A stretch of DNA of 64,000 bases from the NCBI GenBank assembly GCA_029582155.1, contig CM055902.1, positions 18,487,248 through 18,551,247 of the forward strand, written 5' to 3'. The stretch's first letter is position 1. Each line of letters opens with the position of its first letter. Shown in pieces: positions 25,334-37,096 of the stretch. The notes beneath the pieces were generated by a model, which saw nothing but the letters and a program-made list of their open reading frames with translations, searched no databases and was not told the DNA's origin. This stretch comes from Panopea generosa (Eukaryota > Mollusca > Bivalvia > Adapedonta > Hiatellidae). Position numbers and translations under genes: made by a program.

Positions 25334-25410
25334 TCAGCAGTGAAATCGCAACAACGGTATTTCCGATTTTATGGATCTTTTGAGATGCATGTTCACAAGG
25401 AATTATATAT
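25334..25410 (+). repeat. Dispersed repeat D, copy 2
   Basis: Parallels 15343-15412: CGCAACAACGGTATTTCCG, then GGATCTTTTGAGATGCATG and TTCACAAGGAATTATATATA. Roughly 80 percent alike by eye, and like copy 1 it runs into a TA-rich tract. Confidence 0.55.
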
Positions 25411-25453
25411 ATGGAGATAGTAATGTGTCAGACATAACTCTATAGACCTTGGT

Positions 25454-25650
25454 AGCGTTTCACAAAACTACTTACGATAAAAATCGCCGTAAGCGTAAAT
25501 CATATTCATACTATTTTCATATTCATCGAAATGAGCCCAAATTTGCTAAACTCATGCAGGAAATGATATATTTACTGGAAATACAATCATTTTAAATGAT
25601 CTTTGACAGTAGAATTATCATAAATTAGAAAGACACTGAAAACGTTTACT
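25454..25650 (+). mobile_element. GCGTTTCACAAAA MITE, degraded copy
   Basis: Left end GCGTTTCACAAAACTACTTA, then CGATAAAAATCGCCGTAAGC. The internal phrase ACAATCATTTTAAATG is shared with the better copy at 46932-47163. The right terminal repeat is no longer clear. Confidence 0.55.
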
Positions 25651-26021
25651 AAATATCTGTAGACCATGCTAGTCACGCACCCAATACCTCAGCGGGGAGT
25701 ATTATGTCAGTAGTCTTGCGACAAACAGCATATTATCAAATAATCATTAATTAATTGTAATAATAAGTGATATCGTTAATGATATTGAATAGGTTACACA
25801 CGTGCATTCATGAAATACGCACGTGTTTGACTCAGAGCGCGAAAATAATTACGTGAATATATTCGTGTAATTACTGTTATATTTGCGAAATAAAAAAATA
25901 AAAAAAATAGACTGGTTGCGAGCAGAAATGATTGGAAAGATAACTTTTCAATTAAAATTAGTTTAATATAATGGGTATGCTTTAATCACCGAAATAAAAA
26001 TCATAGTAACATAAACAATTG
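25651..26021. other. Gene-free AT-rich interval
   Basis: Nothing recognised. Confidence 0.45.
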
Positions 26022-26057
26022 GCAGGGGTGGTTGTGGTGGTGGTGGTGGTGGTGGTG

Positions 26058-26088
<31 letters not shown>

Positions 26089-26092
26089 GGGG
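26022..26092. repeat. (GGT)n(GT)n(G)n compound microsatellite
   Basis: A run of GGT units passes into GT units and then a homopolymer of about 20 G. It is strongly strand-asymmetric and could fold as a G-quadruplex. The length of the G run may also be unreliable in any assembly. Confidence 0.95.
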
Positions 26093-26567
26093 TCATTGTA
26101 AAGCTATATAAATACTAGAGTGATAATTTCGTGGCAATTCAATGTAATTTTAGAGGTAATCTATGCGAGTAGCTTGCGAATATATCAAAATATCTACATT
26201 AAAATAGAATGTACACTTATATAAATGTCATGGTTTTATATTACTTGTATTAATCAAGTAAAGATTTGGCAAAATAGAACCCCGACGTGTAGCGACCGTA
26301 GCGTAGGAAGCGATCAAGAGTTCTATGTTGTTAAAGCTTCGCTAAATATAAAAGACAAAACTAACTTGTTGCCGACCAACGATAATGACGTCATTTTGAG
26401 CGTAAGTATGCATGAAGTGTCACAGCTCATTAAACCTCTTTCATTCAATGATATGCAAATGACGCGTTCAGTCACTTATTTATTCATTTGTTTTATCACG
26501 TGATTTGTGGTGTGATGTTAAGCCTGTCATCAGCGTTCTTTGTTGAACTCTTAACAGCCGATAAAAG

Positions 26568-26772
26568 TGTGTTTTAACGAAATACGTTTATTCAAAAATT
26601 TGAAAATCATGGCAATCTGATTGGATGGAAAATAAAAGACATGTTAATTGTGCCTTGGTTTGTTTGAAAGATAGAACCATATTATATATATATATATATA
26701 TATATATTGTGTTCAAATTGATGATCCATCCAATCAGATTGTCTTGATTTCATTGTGTTTCGTTAAAACACA
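26568..26772. mobile_element. Palindromic MITE with TA core
   Basis: The outer arms TGTGTTTTAACGAAA (left) and TTTCGTTAAAACACA (right) are perfect complements. Further in, CAATCTGATTGGATGG (26613-26628) and CCATCCAATCAGATTG (26726-26741) form a second perfect 16-bp pair. The centre is a TA microsatellite. Half of the same motif recurs at 29267-29290 (ATCCAATCAGATTGCCTTGA), so it is dispersed. It is too short to code. Confidence 0.7.
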
Positions 26773-27654
26773 GTTTACACAGAATTAAACAAATGTTTAT
26801 GTCATGAGCCCCAGCACTTCATTTGCATATAATTAAATGGAAATGGTCCAATCAGCTAGGACGTTTCATTTACATAATGTTGCTCAGGGTAATGAAATTA
26901 CCAGTGGATGGTCGAAAATTAGTTATAGCACTTAAAAACAGTTATTGATGATACATTATGATAATTATGGAACCCTGGGGTGAATGAAAAGCGAATCACT
27001 TTTTTTTTATGTTTAAATGGTAATCAAATCGCCTCCAATGTTTTTTTTTCAAAAATTGAAATCAATTGCTTTTGACTGTTAAATGTGAAGTAAATAACAA
27101 ACTAAGTTAGTATTTTTTAGGTGACATTTTATCAAACCGGACCGTATGCACGCTCCCTAATGTCGCCACTTTGTGGTTGTTCTACTTCGTTAAAAAATCA
27201 CTAATAAACACTAATATAAAACTTAATGTAAATGTCAGTTTTATCGGAGTCACGGTCCGTTGCCCCAATAAAAACGGCAATGACTGTAAATGTCATACGG
27301 GTGCATTTTAGCTGCGTTTAGCTCTGGTACATATTTCTCTCGTCATGATTTATAACCGTACATTGTGGTTGCATTAATATTTTGTAATAAGGGTAAAATA
27401 CATGTAATAATATCATTTTTTTTAAACAAATCGGTAATCACACGTGGGTGTTTTATGACGTGTTTTATTCATGTCACAATTAAAAGTATGTTTCCGGTGT
27501 TGTGAAAATCTATTTATGTATATAATAAGAACGGTTGTTTATTTTGCTATTTATTTTTTCGCGTAAATACGCTAATCTCATTTAAGTATCGCTTTGACGT
27601 AGTTACCCTCTAATCAATACTAAAGTAAAGGTCGTAAACAATTTAAGTGAAGAT
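26773..27654. other. Upstream region of the first P450 cassette
   Basis: AT-rich and without a gene. The short frame at 26225-26503 just upstream has no domain. A candidate TATA box follows at 27655. Confidence 0.4.
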
Positions 27655-27662
27655 CTATAAAT
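27655..27662 (+). promoter_or_regulatory. Candidate TATA box, P450 cassette 1
   Basis: CTATAAAT lies 269 bases before the likely coding start at 27931, just ahead of a short GC-richer stretch (GCCGCGGATAGAATTACGCG). A 5' UTR intron probably intervenes, because a pyrimidine-rich AACAG acceptor ends at 27924. TATA-like words are common in AT-rich DNA, so support comes mainly from the similar spacing at the other two cassettes. Confidence 0.35.
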
Positions 27663-27930
27663 GTGCCGCGGATAGAATTACGCGGTCAGTCGGAGCCAAG
27701 CAAGAGCTTAATAACAATACACATACGTTCTAAACTGGTGGTATGTTGAGTTGAACAGCAATTTACTGTCGTTGTTTTATTCATTATAATTCAAACTTGT
27801 CTTTTTTTTGACGTTGATTTTGTTGTATTTGTGTGTGTTTTATTTTGAGTTTTATAAAAGAAACATAATTTAAGACTCATAGGTAATTGAATATTTAATA
27901 GCTGTTATTTTTTTTTAAACAACAGTGACA

Positions 27931-28325
27931 ATGTGTTTTGGAGATTGGCTGCAGTTTTTAGTGGCAACTATGCTTTCTGTTTGCCTACTTATCATCATTG
28001 CGTGCTACGAGAGACGTCGTCGCCGAAAATGGCCGGGACCAAAGGGATTTCCGTTTATAGGCATATTACTTCAGCTTGGAGATATCGGTGCATTTCATAA
28101 GCAGGTGACGGCATTTGGCAGACGATATGGAAAAATATTTGGGTTTAAACTTTTGGGGAAAAGAGCGGTTGTTCTGCGGTCAGCAAGTATTGTCGGACGA
28201 GCATTAAATGGAATGAAATGCCTGGATAGAAAAGAAACATTTTTCCAAAAATTTGTTTTTAATGATAAGGGATTTGCATTCGCGAACTACTGTGAGAAAG
28301 TGCCGGATTTACGCAGGGTGTTCCA
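27931..28325 (+). CDS. Cytochrome P450 cassette 1, exon 1
   Basis: Encodes the N terminus of a microsomal-type P450. An ER signal-anchor covers about residues 6-26 (WLQFLVATMLSVCLLIIIAC), followed by a stop-transfer cluster (Arg28-Lys33) and the proline hinge WPGPKGFPFIG. The A-helix and beta-1 region follow (YGKIFGFKLLGKRAVVL) and then FNDKGFAFANY, the segment just before the C helix. ATG 27931 is chosen because it sits six bases after a good acceptor (27924) and opens directly on the anchor. The exon ends at 28325 with GTGAGT, phase 2, and joins exon 2 at 29863 to make a His codon. At the C-helix WxxxR site it reads VPDLR, so the Trp is missing. The nearest relative by eye is cassette 2. 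Confidence 0.85.
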
Positions 28326-28750
28326 GTGAGTATATTTTACACGTGCACTTTCATCTTTGGTTCAGTATTGAAATTGTAATTTATGATAAATGTCGACTTT
28401 ATTTTTGAAAACTTTATATCCACATGAAGCACATATGTAATTATAATACCTAAGGATGGGTGCAGAACCTTATTTTCGTTCTCTTTTTGTAAACGGGGCT
28501 AACAATTGTAAACAGTTAAGGACTTCGTCATATTTCTATTGTTCGTGGCTTAATGATTAATGATGAAATGTTTGTATAGTATGCTGTATAAAAATCCAAA
28601 GAAATAACGATTTGTATGTTTTTAATATTTTTACTCATGTTTTCAAAACTAGCGATAATTTACTAGTTTTATTGAAACTGTTAATGATTTCGTCAGAATG
28701 AAGTAGAAATGCTTTCAGAATAATATTTTCATTTCACTTTACGGCGCCGG
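28326..28750. other. Intron of cassette 1, left part
   Basis: Intron sequence after a GTGAGT donor. It holds no other feature before the SINE at 28751. Confidence 0.6.
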
Positions 28751-29046
28751 GCCCGATTAGCTCAGTCGGTTACAAGCCTGACTATCAATCCAGGGGTCGT
28801 GAGTTCGAATCCCCGCCAGGCAACAGTCTCCGTGATGATTTATATACGAAATTGTGTCTCATAATCATTCGTCTCTCACCACTGATTCAAGTGGGAAAGT
28901 TATCAGTTAGTTGTGGAGATGGGGTGTGCTCGAGTACTGGTTAATCCCATGAAACAGTGGTTAGGTTAACTGATCGTCTGTTAGCCCTCGATGGCATAAA
29001 AATGACGCTTACTATTCAATAAATCAATCAATCAATTAATCAATCA
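28751..29046 (+). mobile_element. SINE family A, full-length copy
   Basis: The most complete copy here, about 296 bp. The tRNA-like head runs GCCCGATTAGCTCAGTCGGT (A box at 28758-28769) to the B box GAGTTCGAATCC (28801-28812) and GCCAGGCAAC. Then come AGTCTCCGTGATGATTTATA, the core GTGGGAAAGTTATCAGTTA, GGTGTGCTCGAGTACTGG, TTAGCCCTCGATGGCATAAA and an (AATC)n tail. It lies in the cassette 1 intron, in the sense orientation. The head is too degraded in its stems to be a functional tRNA gene. Confidence 0.92.
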
Positions 29047-29263
29047 ACTCACTTTACGTTTATAGATGTAAAAGATTGTTTCGATGCTCAAGCTTGAGTA
29101 AAATGCGCTTCATAAACTTCGGTGTCCCCTACGGCAAAATTGATATTATGTTATATTTGTTGTAACTCGTTTAATAAATTCAATAATATACAAATGAACG
29201 TTTATGTAGTATCATCTTTATATCACTGTTATATTTTTTGTAACTACGTATTCAACTTAATTT

Positions 29264-29300
29264 TCTATCCAATCAGATTGCCTTGATTTTCAAATGATGT
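29264..29300. repeat. Half of the palindromic MITE arm
   Basis: CTATCCAATCAGATTGCCTTG and the following GATTTTCAAAT match one inner arm of the element at 26568-26772. The partner arm was not found, so this is a fragment. Confidence 0.5.
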
Positions 29301-29862
29301 CCATTGAACGGTTACACTAAATAGCGAAAAGGACTTTAGAAAATGACAGAAAAGGCGATTTCTTTAAGAAAAGGAGCGATTAAATCAACTTTTCTTTATT
29401 AAAGTGCATAAATTTGTTATTTTATTGAAACGAACATTAAATAAATAGCACATGCGTATTTTTAGAAAATTTCATTGACAAATTAATGTTTTATTACCAA
29501 AATGAAATTGTCCATGTATTGAAATGGGGAATTGGTTTCCATTGAACGGTTAATTTATTAATCGTTCAGACAAACCGCTTAATACTTGCTTAACGTAACA
29601 TCATACATCGCGTGCAAAATAGACTACGTCATGAGTTTGGATACTTCATCTGCATGTCCTAGAATAAAAGACGTCTAGTGAATTGAGTCGCTTCATGTAC
29701 ACTGAAATTCTTTCAGCACATCTGAATCAGTGGTCAATCGCATGTGAGAATAGGCTCAGTCGTCAGTTACGTACACAATTATTTACGCATGTCTTATTGA
29801 TTATAAAAAGTAGAGATTTCTTACTTGAAAGGCGTTTGACAATAACTTTTTTCACTTTACAG

Positions 29863-30022
29863 TAACTCATTATACTGGAAATGGCAAGAGAGAGAATCAA
29901 CAGACAAATGGTTGCAGCTAGAAGTGGCAAGGACAATAACAACTCTAACTGAGAAAGCAGGATCTGATATCAACACGGATGACAGTTTTCGTCGGTTAAT
30001 GACGAACATTTACGCTTCTTTG
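29863..30022 (+). CDS. Cytochrome P450 cassette 1, exon 2
   Basis: Acceptor TTCACTTTACAG ends at 29862, and donor GTAAGT starts at 30023. Joined to exon 1 the frame reads VFHNSLYWKWQERESTDKWL and ends DDSFRRLMTNIYASL. It covers the C-D helix region and raises the cassette to 185 codons, closing in phase 0. Its last 15 residues align end to end with the ends of cassette 2 (HLKTFLADVFTNL) and of the complete gene's exon 1 ([15 protein letters not shown]). No further P450 exon is seen before 42168, so either this cassette splices to the distant exon at 51390 or it is a 5' gene fragment. The Met at 29881 is in another frame and irrelevant. Confidence 0.8.
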
Positions 30023-30504
30023 GTAAGTAGGATATTAGAGTATGGAATTGTTTGAATTGGTTAAACACACGTTTTAACACATTGCATAGTTTATATGGCG
30101 GCTAGTTCCATTAGCTGATGAACATTTTTAATATGAGTAAAACCACCGACTTTTCACAAACTTTTAGACATAGAATATTTGGGTCAAGCTTGGCTAGAAA
30201 CCACGACTTTTATGCAATGAGAGAAGTAAGTAATGTTGAGACAACACTCTAACCCCTCAGCCACAGTGGACGTTGTATACATGCATATGCAATGAAGCTT
30301 TCAATAAAATTGTGTGTAAAGATTGGACTTCGTGTGTGAAAAGACATCTGAAGATATCATATCACGTCAGTTTTATATATTATACATTTATAAATAATGA
30401 TCATTTTGTCATATTAGTGCATTATGTGCCCCCATAATCCAGCATAGAGCTCTTCCGTTTGGATATACCGACTTCAATATTAGTTAAGACTATTTAGAGA
30501 ACTA
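30023..30504. other. Sequence after cassette 1
   Basis: No exon, polyadenylation context or element identified. Confidence 0.45.
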
Positions 30505-30655
30505 GTACAACATCTACCACTTCTTCCACAACAATAACAATCATCATTGCTGTCGATTTCATTATCATTTTTTTCATCTTTAACATTGTCTTCACCATTA
30601 TCATTATCATCAGTATTACAATCATCATCATAATATTCACCATCATTATCGCGAT
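30505..30655. repeat. Degenerate (ATC)n low-complexity tract
   Basis: Imperfect ATCATCATTATC-type text in which ATC and ATT triplets dominate, an eroded trinucleotide microsatellite. Confidence 0.7.
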
Positions 30656-31432
30656 TAATTATGACTAAATTATTGAATTATACAATATAAAATATTACTT
30701 TATGAAGAATGAAATCCAATACAGTACCTCTTTCAATGATTAAACAATGCAGCTATAGTGTATAATTCAATGGTGTTAATTTATAAAACTAAATGAATTC
30801 TTCTTTCACTAATACATTGCACACATATTAAATCTTTATCATCTATTTTTTTACATGGGACAAAAAAAATGACACTGATGTAACCGAGATGCTGAATAAC
30901 AATTAACAACTAATTAACTAAGACCCCCTTGTACGCACTTTATAAACGCCCAATGACTTGTTAATAACATTCACCTGAAAAAAAGTAAGTGAACAAAAAT
31001 GACGAGATCAACTGGTGGTCCAAATTTCCGTAAATGCTAATCCGTCGTCGTAAAAGCGGTCGTTATTTCGAATATAGGGGTGGCAATATTATTATTAAAA
31101 ACAATGATCATTAAACAAAAAGAAAAATCCAAATTCTATTATAGAGATGGTCCTAATGCAGGGTTTTAGTGTAAATTTAAACAACAGTGCTGATGGACAT
31201 TAAGACACTGCATAATTAAAATGATGGCGTTTGGGGTCTAGCAAATAACGTGACAGTCAGTAAGACTATCATTTTACATTCGGGAACTCCATGCGTCCAG
31301 ATGTCAAACCCATTTTAATGTTGATGTGTATATTTGACGCATAGAGCTCTATACGCCGAGGCTGTGTTGAAAATCACGTTAACACCATTAAAATAACCAA
31401 ATAGAACACACACATTAATGTGAATATCTGCG
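30656..31432. other. Gene-free interval
   Basis: Nothing recognised. AT-rich. Confidence 0.45.
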
Positions 31433-31530
31433 TGTCCTTCCACAAATAACTGGCAAATTTTCTCATTTAAAAATGTTGGACCCAGCCGGTCTCAAACCAA
31501 TGTTCTCAGCGGTAACAGGCAAGTGTTTTT
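31433..31530 (-). mobile_element. SINE family C fragment
   Basis: The complement reads as the SINE C core: a degraded B box (GGTTTGAGACCGG), then GAGAAAATTTGCCAGTTATT and TGTGGAAGGACACGC. It is broken at its head end by the TTAA-bounded element that starts at 31531, which gives a nested pair. Confidence 0.55.
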
Positions 31531-31762
31531 TTAAACCCTTTGCTCCATAGATACGCGTTTTTCCGCACCAATCACAGAAGGTCTTTGAAAATAGTGCAGG
31601 AAGAGTTCAGATTGCTCGTTACGAGCAATATGAACACTTCCTGCACTGTTTTCAACTCTGTCAGTTAATATAAACATAATTCAACCATTGCTGATACGTG
31701 GTGAATTAATGCTTTCAATATTAGAAGGTGTCCAAAGGCGTCTATATGAAGTAAAGGGTTAA
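31531..31762 (-). mobile_element. piggyBac-type MITE, copy 1
   Basis: Bounded by TTAA at 31531-31534 and 31759-31762, with ends ACCCTTTGCTCCATAGA and AGTAAAGGGTTAA. TTAA duplication with CCCTTT ends is the signature of piggyBac-family elements. In the centre lies a long hairpin, 31594-31646 (GTGCAGGAAG ... CTTCCTGCAC), with an inner GCTCGTTACGAGC palindrome. A second copy in opposite orientation lies at 42800-43054. Non-coding, so it depends on a transposase from elsewhere. Confidence 0.8.
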
Positions 31763-33261
31763 AAGATAAACTTTATACGAGAATTTCTGGCCGTTACTCG
31801 TGGAATGATGGAGGTTCAAGACTGATTCACATTTAGGCTCTCCATACATAGATTATAATGGATATATACTCTTTATTTCTATTTTAAATCAAGGATTTAC
31901 AACGTAACATCATCTCAAAACAAACAGTACAAGAACAAACATACAATACACACGGTGAAGGTACATGCCACCACAAAGCGTAATTCATAATTGTTATGAA
32001 ACAAAAATCACAAAATAAACAGAAAAGAACATTATAATTTATTATTATTTTTTTAATTTTTTGTTTGTAACAAATATGGCGTAAAATGGTTTGGGCGGTG
32101 ATCGCTCAGCCGGTATATCAGTTTACCTGACCCCTATAATGAATGCATATAACCACAAATATATACTGCGTTTGTCAAGTATTTATTGAACAACGAACAC
32201 GTTTAACAACAATTACAATTACCTTCTTCAGTAAACCGTTTTAATTTTATTACATTTGGCAATGTTTACCAATGGTATTATCGATGGCCAAAACTATCAA
32301 TATTACTTATATATGCAATATTACTGTTTCTTACTGCTATTATTTTAAGAGCTTGATCGTATTACCTTTCTATGTATATAAATATACGTCTGTTAGAACA
32401 GTATTGTATACCGGATCACCATATCAGCGGCGGATCGAATAGTTCACATTTTGGTCGTCACCAGGGTCGTAAACTGTCGGTAAATTTTCAATATAGTTGT
32501 TCAAGAGATTTAAATATGACCTTAGAGAGAGCAAACACATTTTAGAGGAGCGCAATATATACTTTGCCGTTTAAGGAATGGTCGTACACGTTTTAGGATG
32601 GGGTCGAGTTGTACACCGGTTTTTGTGCTGGATTTTAATTAAAATTAACGATACCTGCCAACTTTTGGGCGATTGGGGCGGCTCGCCCTGATCAACATAC
32701 GCATATATTCATTCAGGTTCATGATTTATGAACTGCAAGCGTCTGGTGGACTCTTCGACAAATACCAATGAAACTTACTATATGAAACAAACAATTTGTA
32801 TTATATGTAGAGTATGTGATTATGCAGGTAGATATATATATATATAGCTACGTATATCACTACACATGTCAGTGTAGATCTCTGTAGGGATATAGGAATG
32901 CATTTTTCTTAATCTTTATTGTAGTTAAGTTTCCAACCGATGTGTTGTTCCAGGGCACCCAATGAGTGATGGCAAAAAAGAGAATATGTAGCTTGTGTGT
33001 GGCGTAATAGGCAACACATAGAAAATTAAATAGAATTTACTGAACTCTGCAATTCTGCAGGTATCAATGTTCTAGGCTCGTTCTGTATATGTATTTGTTG
33101 ACGTGTTGTTGTCTTTTGTTCAGCTTTTATGTTATTCAATAATAATTATATTTGTACATGGATTGTGAACCTAAGTCATGTTGGTGATATATAACAAATA
33201 GCTTGGTGGTACGCCGTAAAACCCCAATTAATTCATTCGTTGCCCTTTTCTCTATAACCTA
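31763..33261. other. Gene-free interval
   Basis: No gene or clear element. Short TA runs near 32830. Confidence 0.45.
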
Positions 33262-33438
33262 TTATTGTTCGTCTCTCACCTCTGATTTAAGTGGGAAAGT
33301 TATCAGTTACTTGAGCTGATGGGTGTGCTCAATCACTGGTTAACTTTCCAAGATCCCAAGAAAGAGCGGTTAGGTTAACTGATCGTCTGTTAGCCCTTGA
33401 TGGTAATAGACGCGTAACACTCAATTAATCAACCAATC
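33262..33438 (+). mobile_element. SINE family A, diverged headless copy
   Basis: Begins at TTCGTCTCTCACCTCTGATT and runs through AGTGGGAAAGTTATCAGTTA and GTTAACTGATCGTCTGTTAG to a degenerate AATC tail. The head and first body segment are absent. It is more diverged than the other family A copies. Confidence 0.8.
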
Positions 33439-33844
33439 TATATCCTATTGCGAAGGTGTCACCGGTGTTTTTTTTCTTTAAAAATAATATTTGGCTAAGA
33501 TTACAAACAAAGTATTACCATTTTAAATTTATTAATGTCATGTAATATTCAACGATATTAATACATAAATTTCATAAGTTATTTCTGCTTTGATTAATCA
33601 TAGTATTACTTATATTACACAACGTGTTATATGATATGAGGTAATTAGATTAATTTATGTATGGAGTTCGACAACCAATCAATGGGGATTTCTTAAACTC
33701 AGTTGCGCGTTCTCGTGTAAAAGACATTGATAAATAGTATTTATGATTTAACAAAATATTTTGCATATATATAGTCATTAATTCTCAGTGACAATTATAA
33801 TTACTAAATGGTTACATGGTAATGATTTATGTGAATTATACTCA
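33439..33844. other. Gene-free interval
   Basis: AT-rich sequence between a SINE and the LINE relic. Nothing else seen. Confidence 0.45.
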
Positions 33845-35765
33845 TAACAAATTCAATTCAGTTCAATTAAATTTTATTGACAAACTATCAGCAAACATAT
33901 GCCTTTGGCCATTTACAATACATGTATCTTTAAATCATATGGCAAAGACATGACAATTACATATTACAATCAATACATTTTGATGAGAAATTTTAAAACA
34001 AATGTAACACACAAAAAGGCACACTTCCGCGCGAGAATGTACTCACTTTTTTTCAACATTTTTAAGGAAAAAAAACGAAATATGAAATAAGGTATTAATC
34101 AGATGGTTACAAACCTTAAATGCTTCATGTATCAATTTGGAAAATAAACAAGTAGTTTTCGTCTTTTCTTGGATAATTAATTTACAAATTTATTAGACGT
34201 GGGTCATGCCATCCGTGGACTATATTTACGACGTAAATCGTAGTATCTTGGACATATTAGTAAAAAATGGTATTCGGACTCTTTATTATTGTTTGTACAC
34301 ATTTGGCAAATTCTGTTCTGTCTTTCGACACCAGTATATCTTCCGGATTCAATCGCAAAATAAGATATGAACTTAATCTAAAACAACTATGTTGTTTTCG
34401 TTTGGGATCATCTGTAATTAAAGATAAATATTCCTCATATATAAAATCTGTTTTGAATTTACAGTAATAATTAAGTTTAGGCATTGCATGAATACTTCCT
34501 CTCCAAAATTGAATGTATTGATCAGTCGTTGTTTAATAATTGGCAAATAATTGACATTTCTATTAAAATTATCCCAAATATAACTATACCCCAAATCGTC
34601 TAATATTGTTCTTTGAACCCCGCTTTGTTTATGTTGTTGATTATTCATATTTATATATTGTTCCATGAAAACTCGATGGATAAGAGAACCAGGATTGCTT
34701 TTGATTTTTATTCAAAATTTAATCGCTTGTTTTTTTTTTACAAATACTCGATAAAGGATATCTGCCTAGATAACCTAGCAAGCAGGATTAGGTGGTTGAG
34801 TTTTAACTCCTCAGATACGCTTAAGGAATTTTATATGTATTTTATCGATATCTTTGTAGTCAAATAAATTATTCACAGGTCTTAGAGCTTGATCTGCTGG
34901 AGTTTTTGGAATTATTTTCATATTATCGTTATACATAAATTTGGTTCCTAAGTAGCAGAAATTGTCTACATTACCCAATTTTTCACCATTTATGAGCCAT
35001 TCTAGGTTATGTACTTGTTTTCTGTTTTCAAAAATACAAACTTTAGTTTTATTAATATTTATTTTAATCCCAATTTCAATGAGTATTCATAGATATTATT
35101 TAAATGCAATTGTAGACTGTTGGGATCAGTAGTAAGTAAACAAAACAATATCATTTGCAAATAATAATAAGTATAAACACAAGTGATTAATATCCGATTC
35201 AGTCAGATTATCTATGTTAAAAGTATTGTTAACATCATTAACAAAAAGAATGAACAGAAAGGAGAGAAGAGGAGAGAGTGGCACCCCTGCTTCAATCCAA
35301 GCGTGACATCAACAATGTAAGATAAATTAGAAGATAATTTTAGCTTTCCTATAATTTTCGTTAAACCACGCTGCCTCTTTTTTCTTACATTAACATGATC
35401 TTTTTTTAAAGGATTTTCCAAATAGTTTGAAAGGTGTATCGTATATCATATTTGTAAACTTTATTATACTATCATTTATTGAATCTTTATTTTCAGTCAT
35501 GTTGTCAGTAACATCTTTAAAACTTTGAACTTTTGATTGAAGTAAAGTATTCAAAGCCTCGGCCCTAGATGCATCCCAAATAATTTTGACAATATATACG
35601 TTATCTGTATGATTATTTCCAGTCATGCGACAACTTAATGCAAACTGCAAAGGACAATGGTCAGAAAATTCCATTAAATCTAACACATTCATAAAACAGA
35701 TAGTGTTAAGATTATTCGCGCTAGTTATCAAGTAGTCCACAAATAAAAATATGGTATAAAAATCC
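33845..35765 (-). pseudogene. LINE (non-LTR retrotransposon) relic
   Basis: Minus-strand pieces appear in the order of a LINE ORF2. The AP-endonuclease end carries FSDHCPLQFAL (35390-35740). Next comes a reverse-transcriptase block, VDVTLGLKQGC (35212-35421), equivalent to the LKQGCPLSP motif. At about 35150-35161 the active-site box reads FAND where FADD is expected, followed downstream by NINKTKVCIFENR and WLINGEKLGNVDNFCYLG. A C-terminal piece at 34257-34484 includes IIKSPNTIF. The 3' end near 33845-33890 carries an AATAAAATTTAATTG-type tail. The distance between the endonuclease SDH and the QGC motif is much too short, so part of the RT has been deleted. Frames are broken several times and the 5' end is truncated near 35765. 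The element is dead. Confidence 0.8.
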
Positions 35766-37096
35766 TATAACAAAATTCACATAATTCTTTTTAATGAGTA
35801 TTTAAATTACATCAAATAGCACACTTAAGGTGTTGTGATATCCCACTTTGAAAGAATGAATATGCTGTTTATCTAGTACGTTATGTAAATTATATTTTAG
35901 TTGGACACTACATTGCAGTATAATAGCTTTGAAAATATTTACATAAAGTATCAAAACAGAAAATAAATAATTGGTTATTGTATAAAGATTTTACGTTACA
36001 ATGTTGAGGACTTTAATATGAATATTATTTGTGAATTTGGGGACAATACCAGACGCATATCGCCTTCTCAATAGTAGAGTTAAAAAATAAAACGCTGACA
36101 TAGATAAAACACGGTATAAAATTGAATGGACCATTAATTGTTCATATCAGTTTATACAATCAACAGCACACAGCTATAAACCTGTGATATGCATCTAGGA
36201 CAAATGTACACGTTTGCAATATCGTCGTTAGAAAGAAGATGTAGTACATACACTACACTTTAGAGTAAATTAACCGACAGGTGCGACATCTTTATAAACA
36301 ACAAGTCATTAGTACACCTATAATTTGCGGGCGCGGTCCACATTTTATTTTTAGCATGTCAGTGCATTCATTTCTGTTGATAAACCGCCTACCTTTATAT
36401 ATATTTATACATTTTGACCTAGACCTCTACAAGTTGTAACAAAAGTTTGATGCTGATTTTCAATTATATAAAAAACACGAAATAGATATATTGACACGAT
36501 AAAGAGAATACCATATTAGTGTCTAATTGTATCAACTTCATCAGGTTCGGTACGAAATAAAAAAAACAAGGAATCGACAGAAACTCGTCCTATTTTTTTT
36601 TTCTAATCCTCACCTGATAAAATTGATAATATCAGACACCAACATGGTGTTTTCAATTTCACAGATCAATTTGGAACGGCTTCTAACAAGTGACCAGCCC
36701 TACTCATAATTCGAGGGGTGAAAACGTAAAAGGTCTAAGTACTTCTTTATTTATATGCACATAGATCTTTTTCGCATTCACCAAAAAACTTTCCAATTGT
36801 CGAGTACTAAAAAGCTCAAAACCATGAGCAAAACGTCACCTTATCTTAAGACGTGATTCATTAATAAACCACCTTGAATTTGTTGTCTGACATTCAGTGA
36901 TTTTATAGGCATTTGGTGATATTTTCTGTCTGCATGTCCTTGTAACCCGTGTCCCGAAGACAAACATGTTTCCACTAGATAGTTTATTAAAGCAACTTTA
37001 TCAAAATTCACTTGTTTGAATCAGGGTTTTATTTGTTTTGGTCCGTCTTCAAATTCTACTGACCACCTAGTATGAATATGATGTTAGTCGTAACAA
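35766..37096. other. Gene-free interval
   Basis: No gene recognised. Short AT-rich frames only. Confidence 0.45.

Noticed and set aside
26225-26503. 92-codon + strand frame upstream of the P450 locus
   Set aside because: No motif, no splice or start context, and composition like the surrounding intergenic DNA.
28751-28824. Possible tRNA gene with good A and B boxes
   Set aside because: It is followed by a conserved SINE body and AATC tail shared by several copies, and the stems do not pair cleanly. It is a SINE promoter head.
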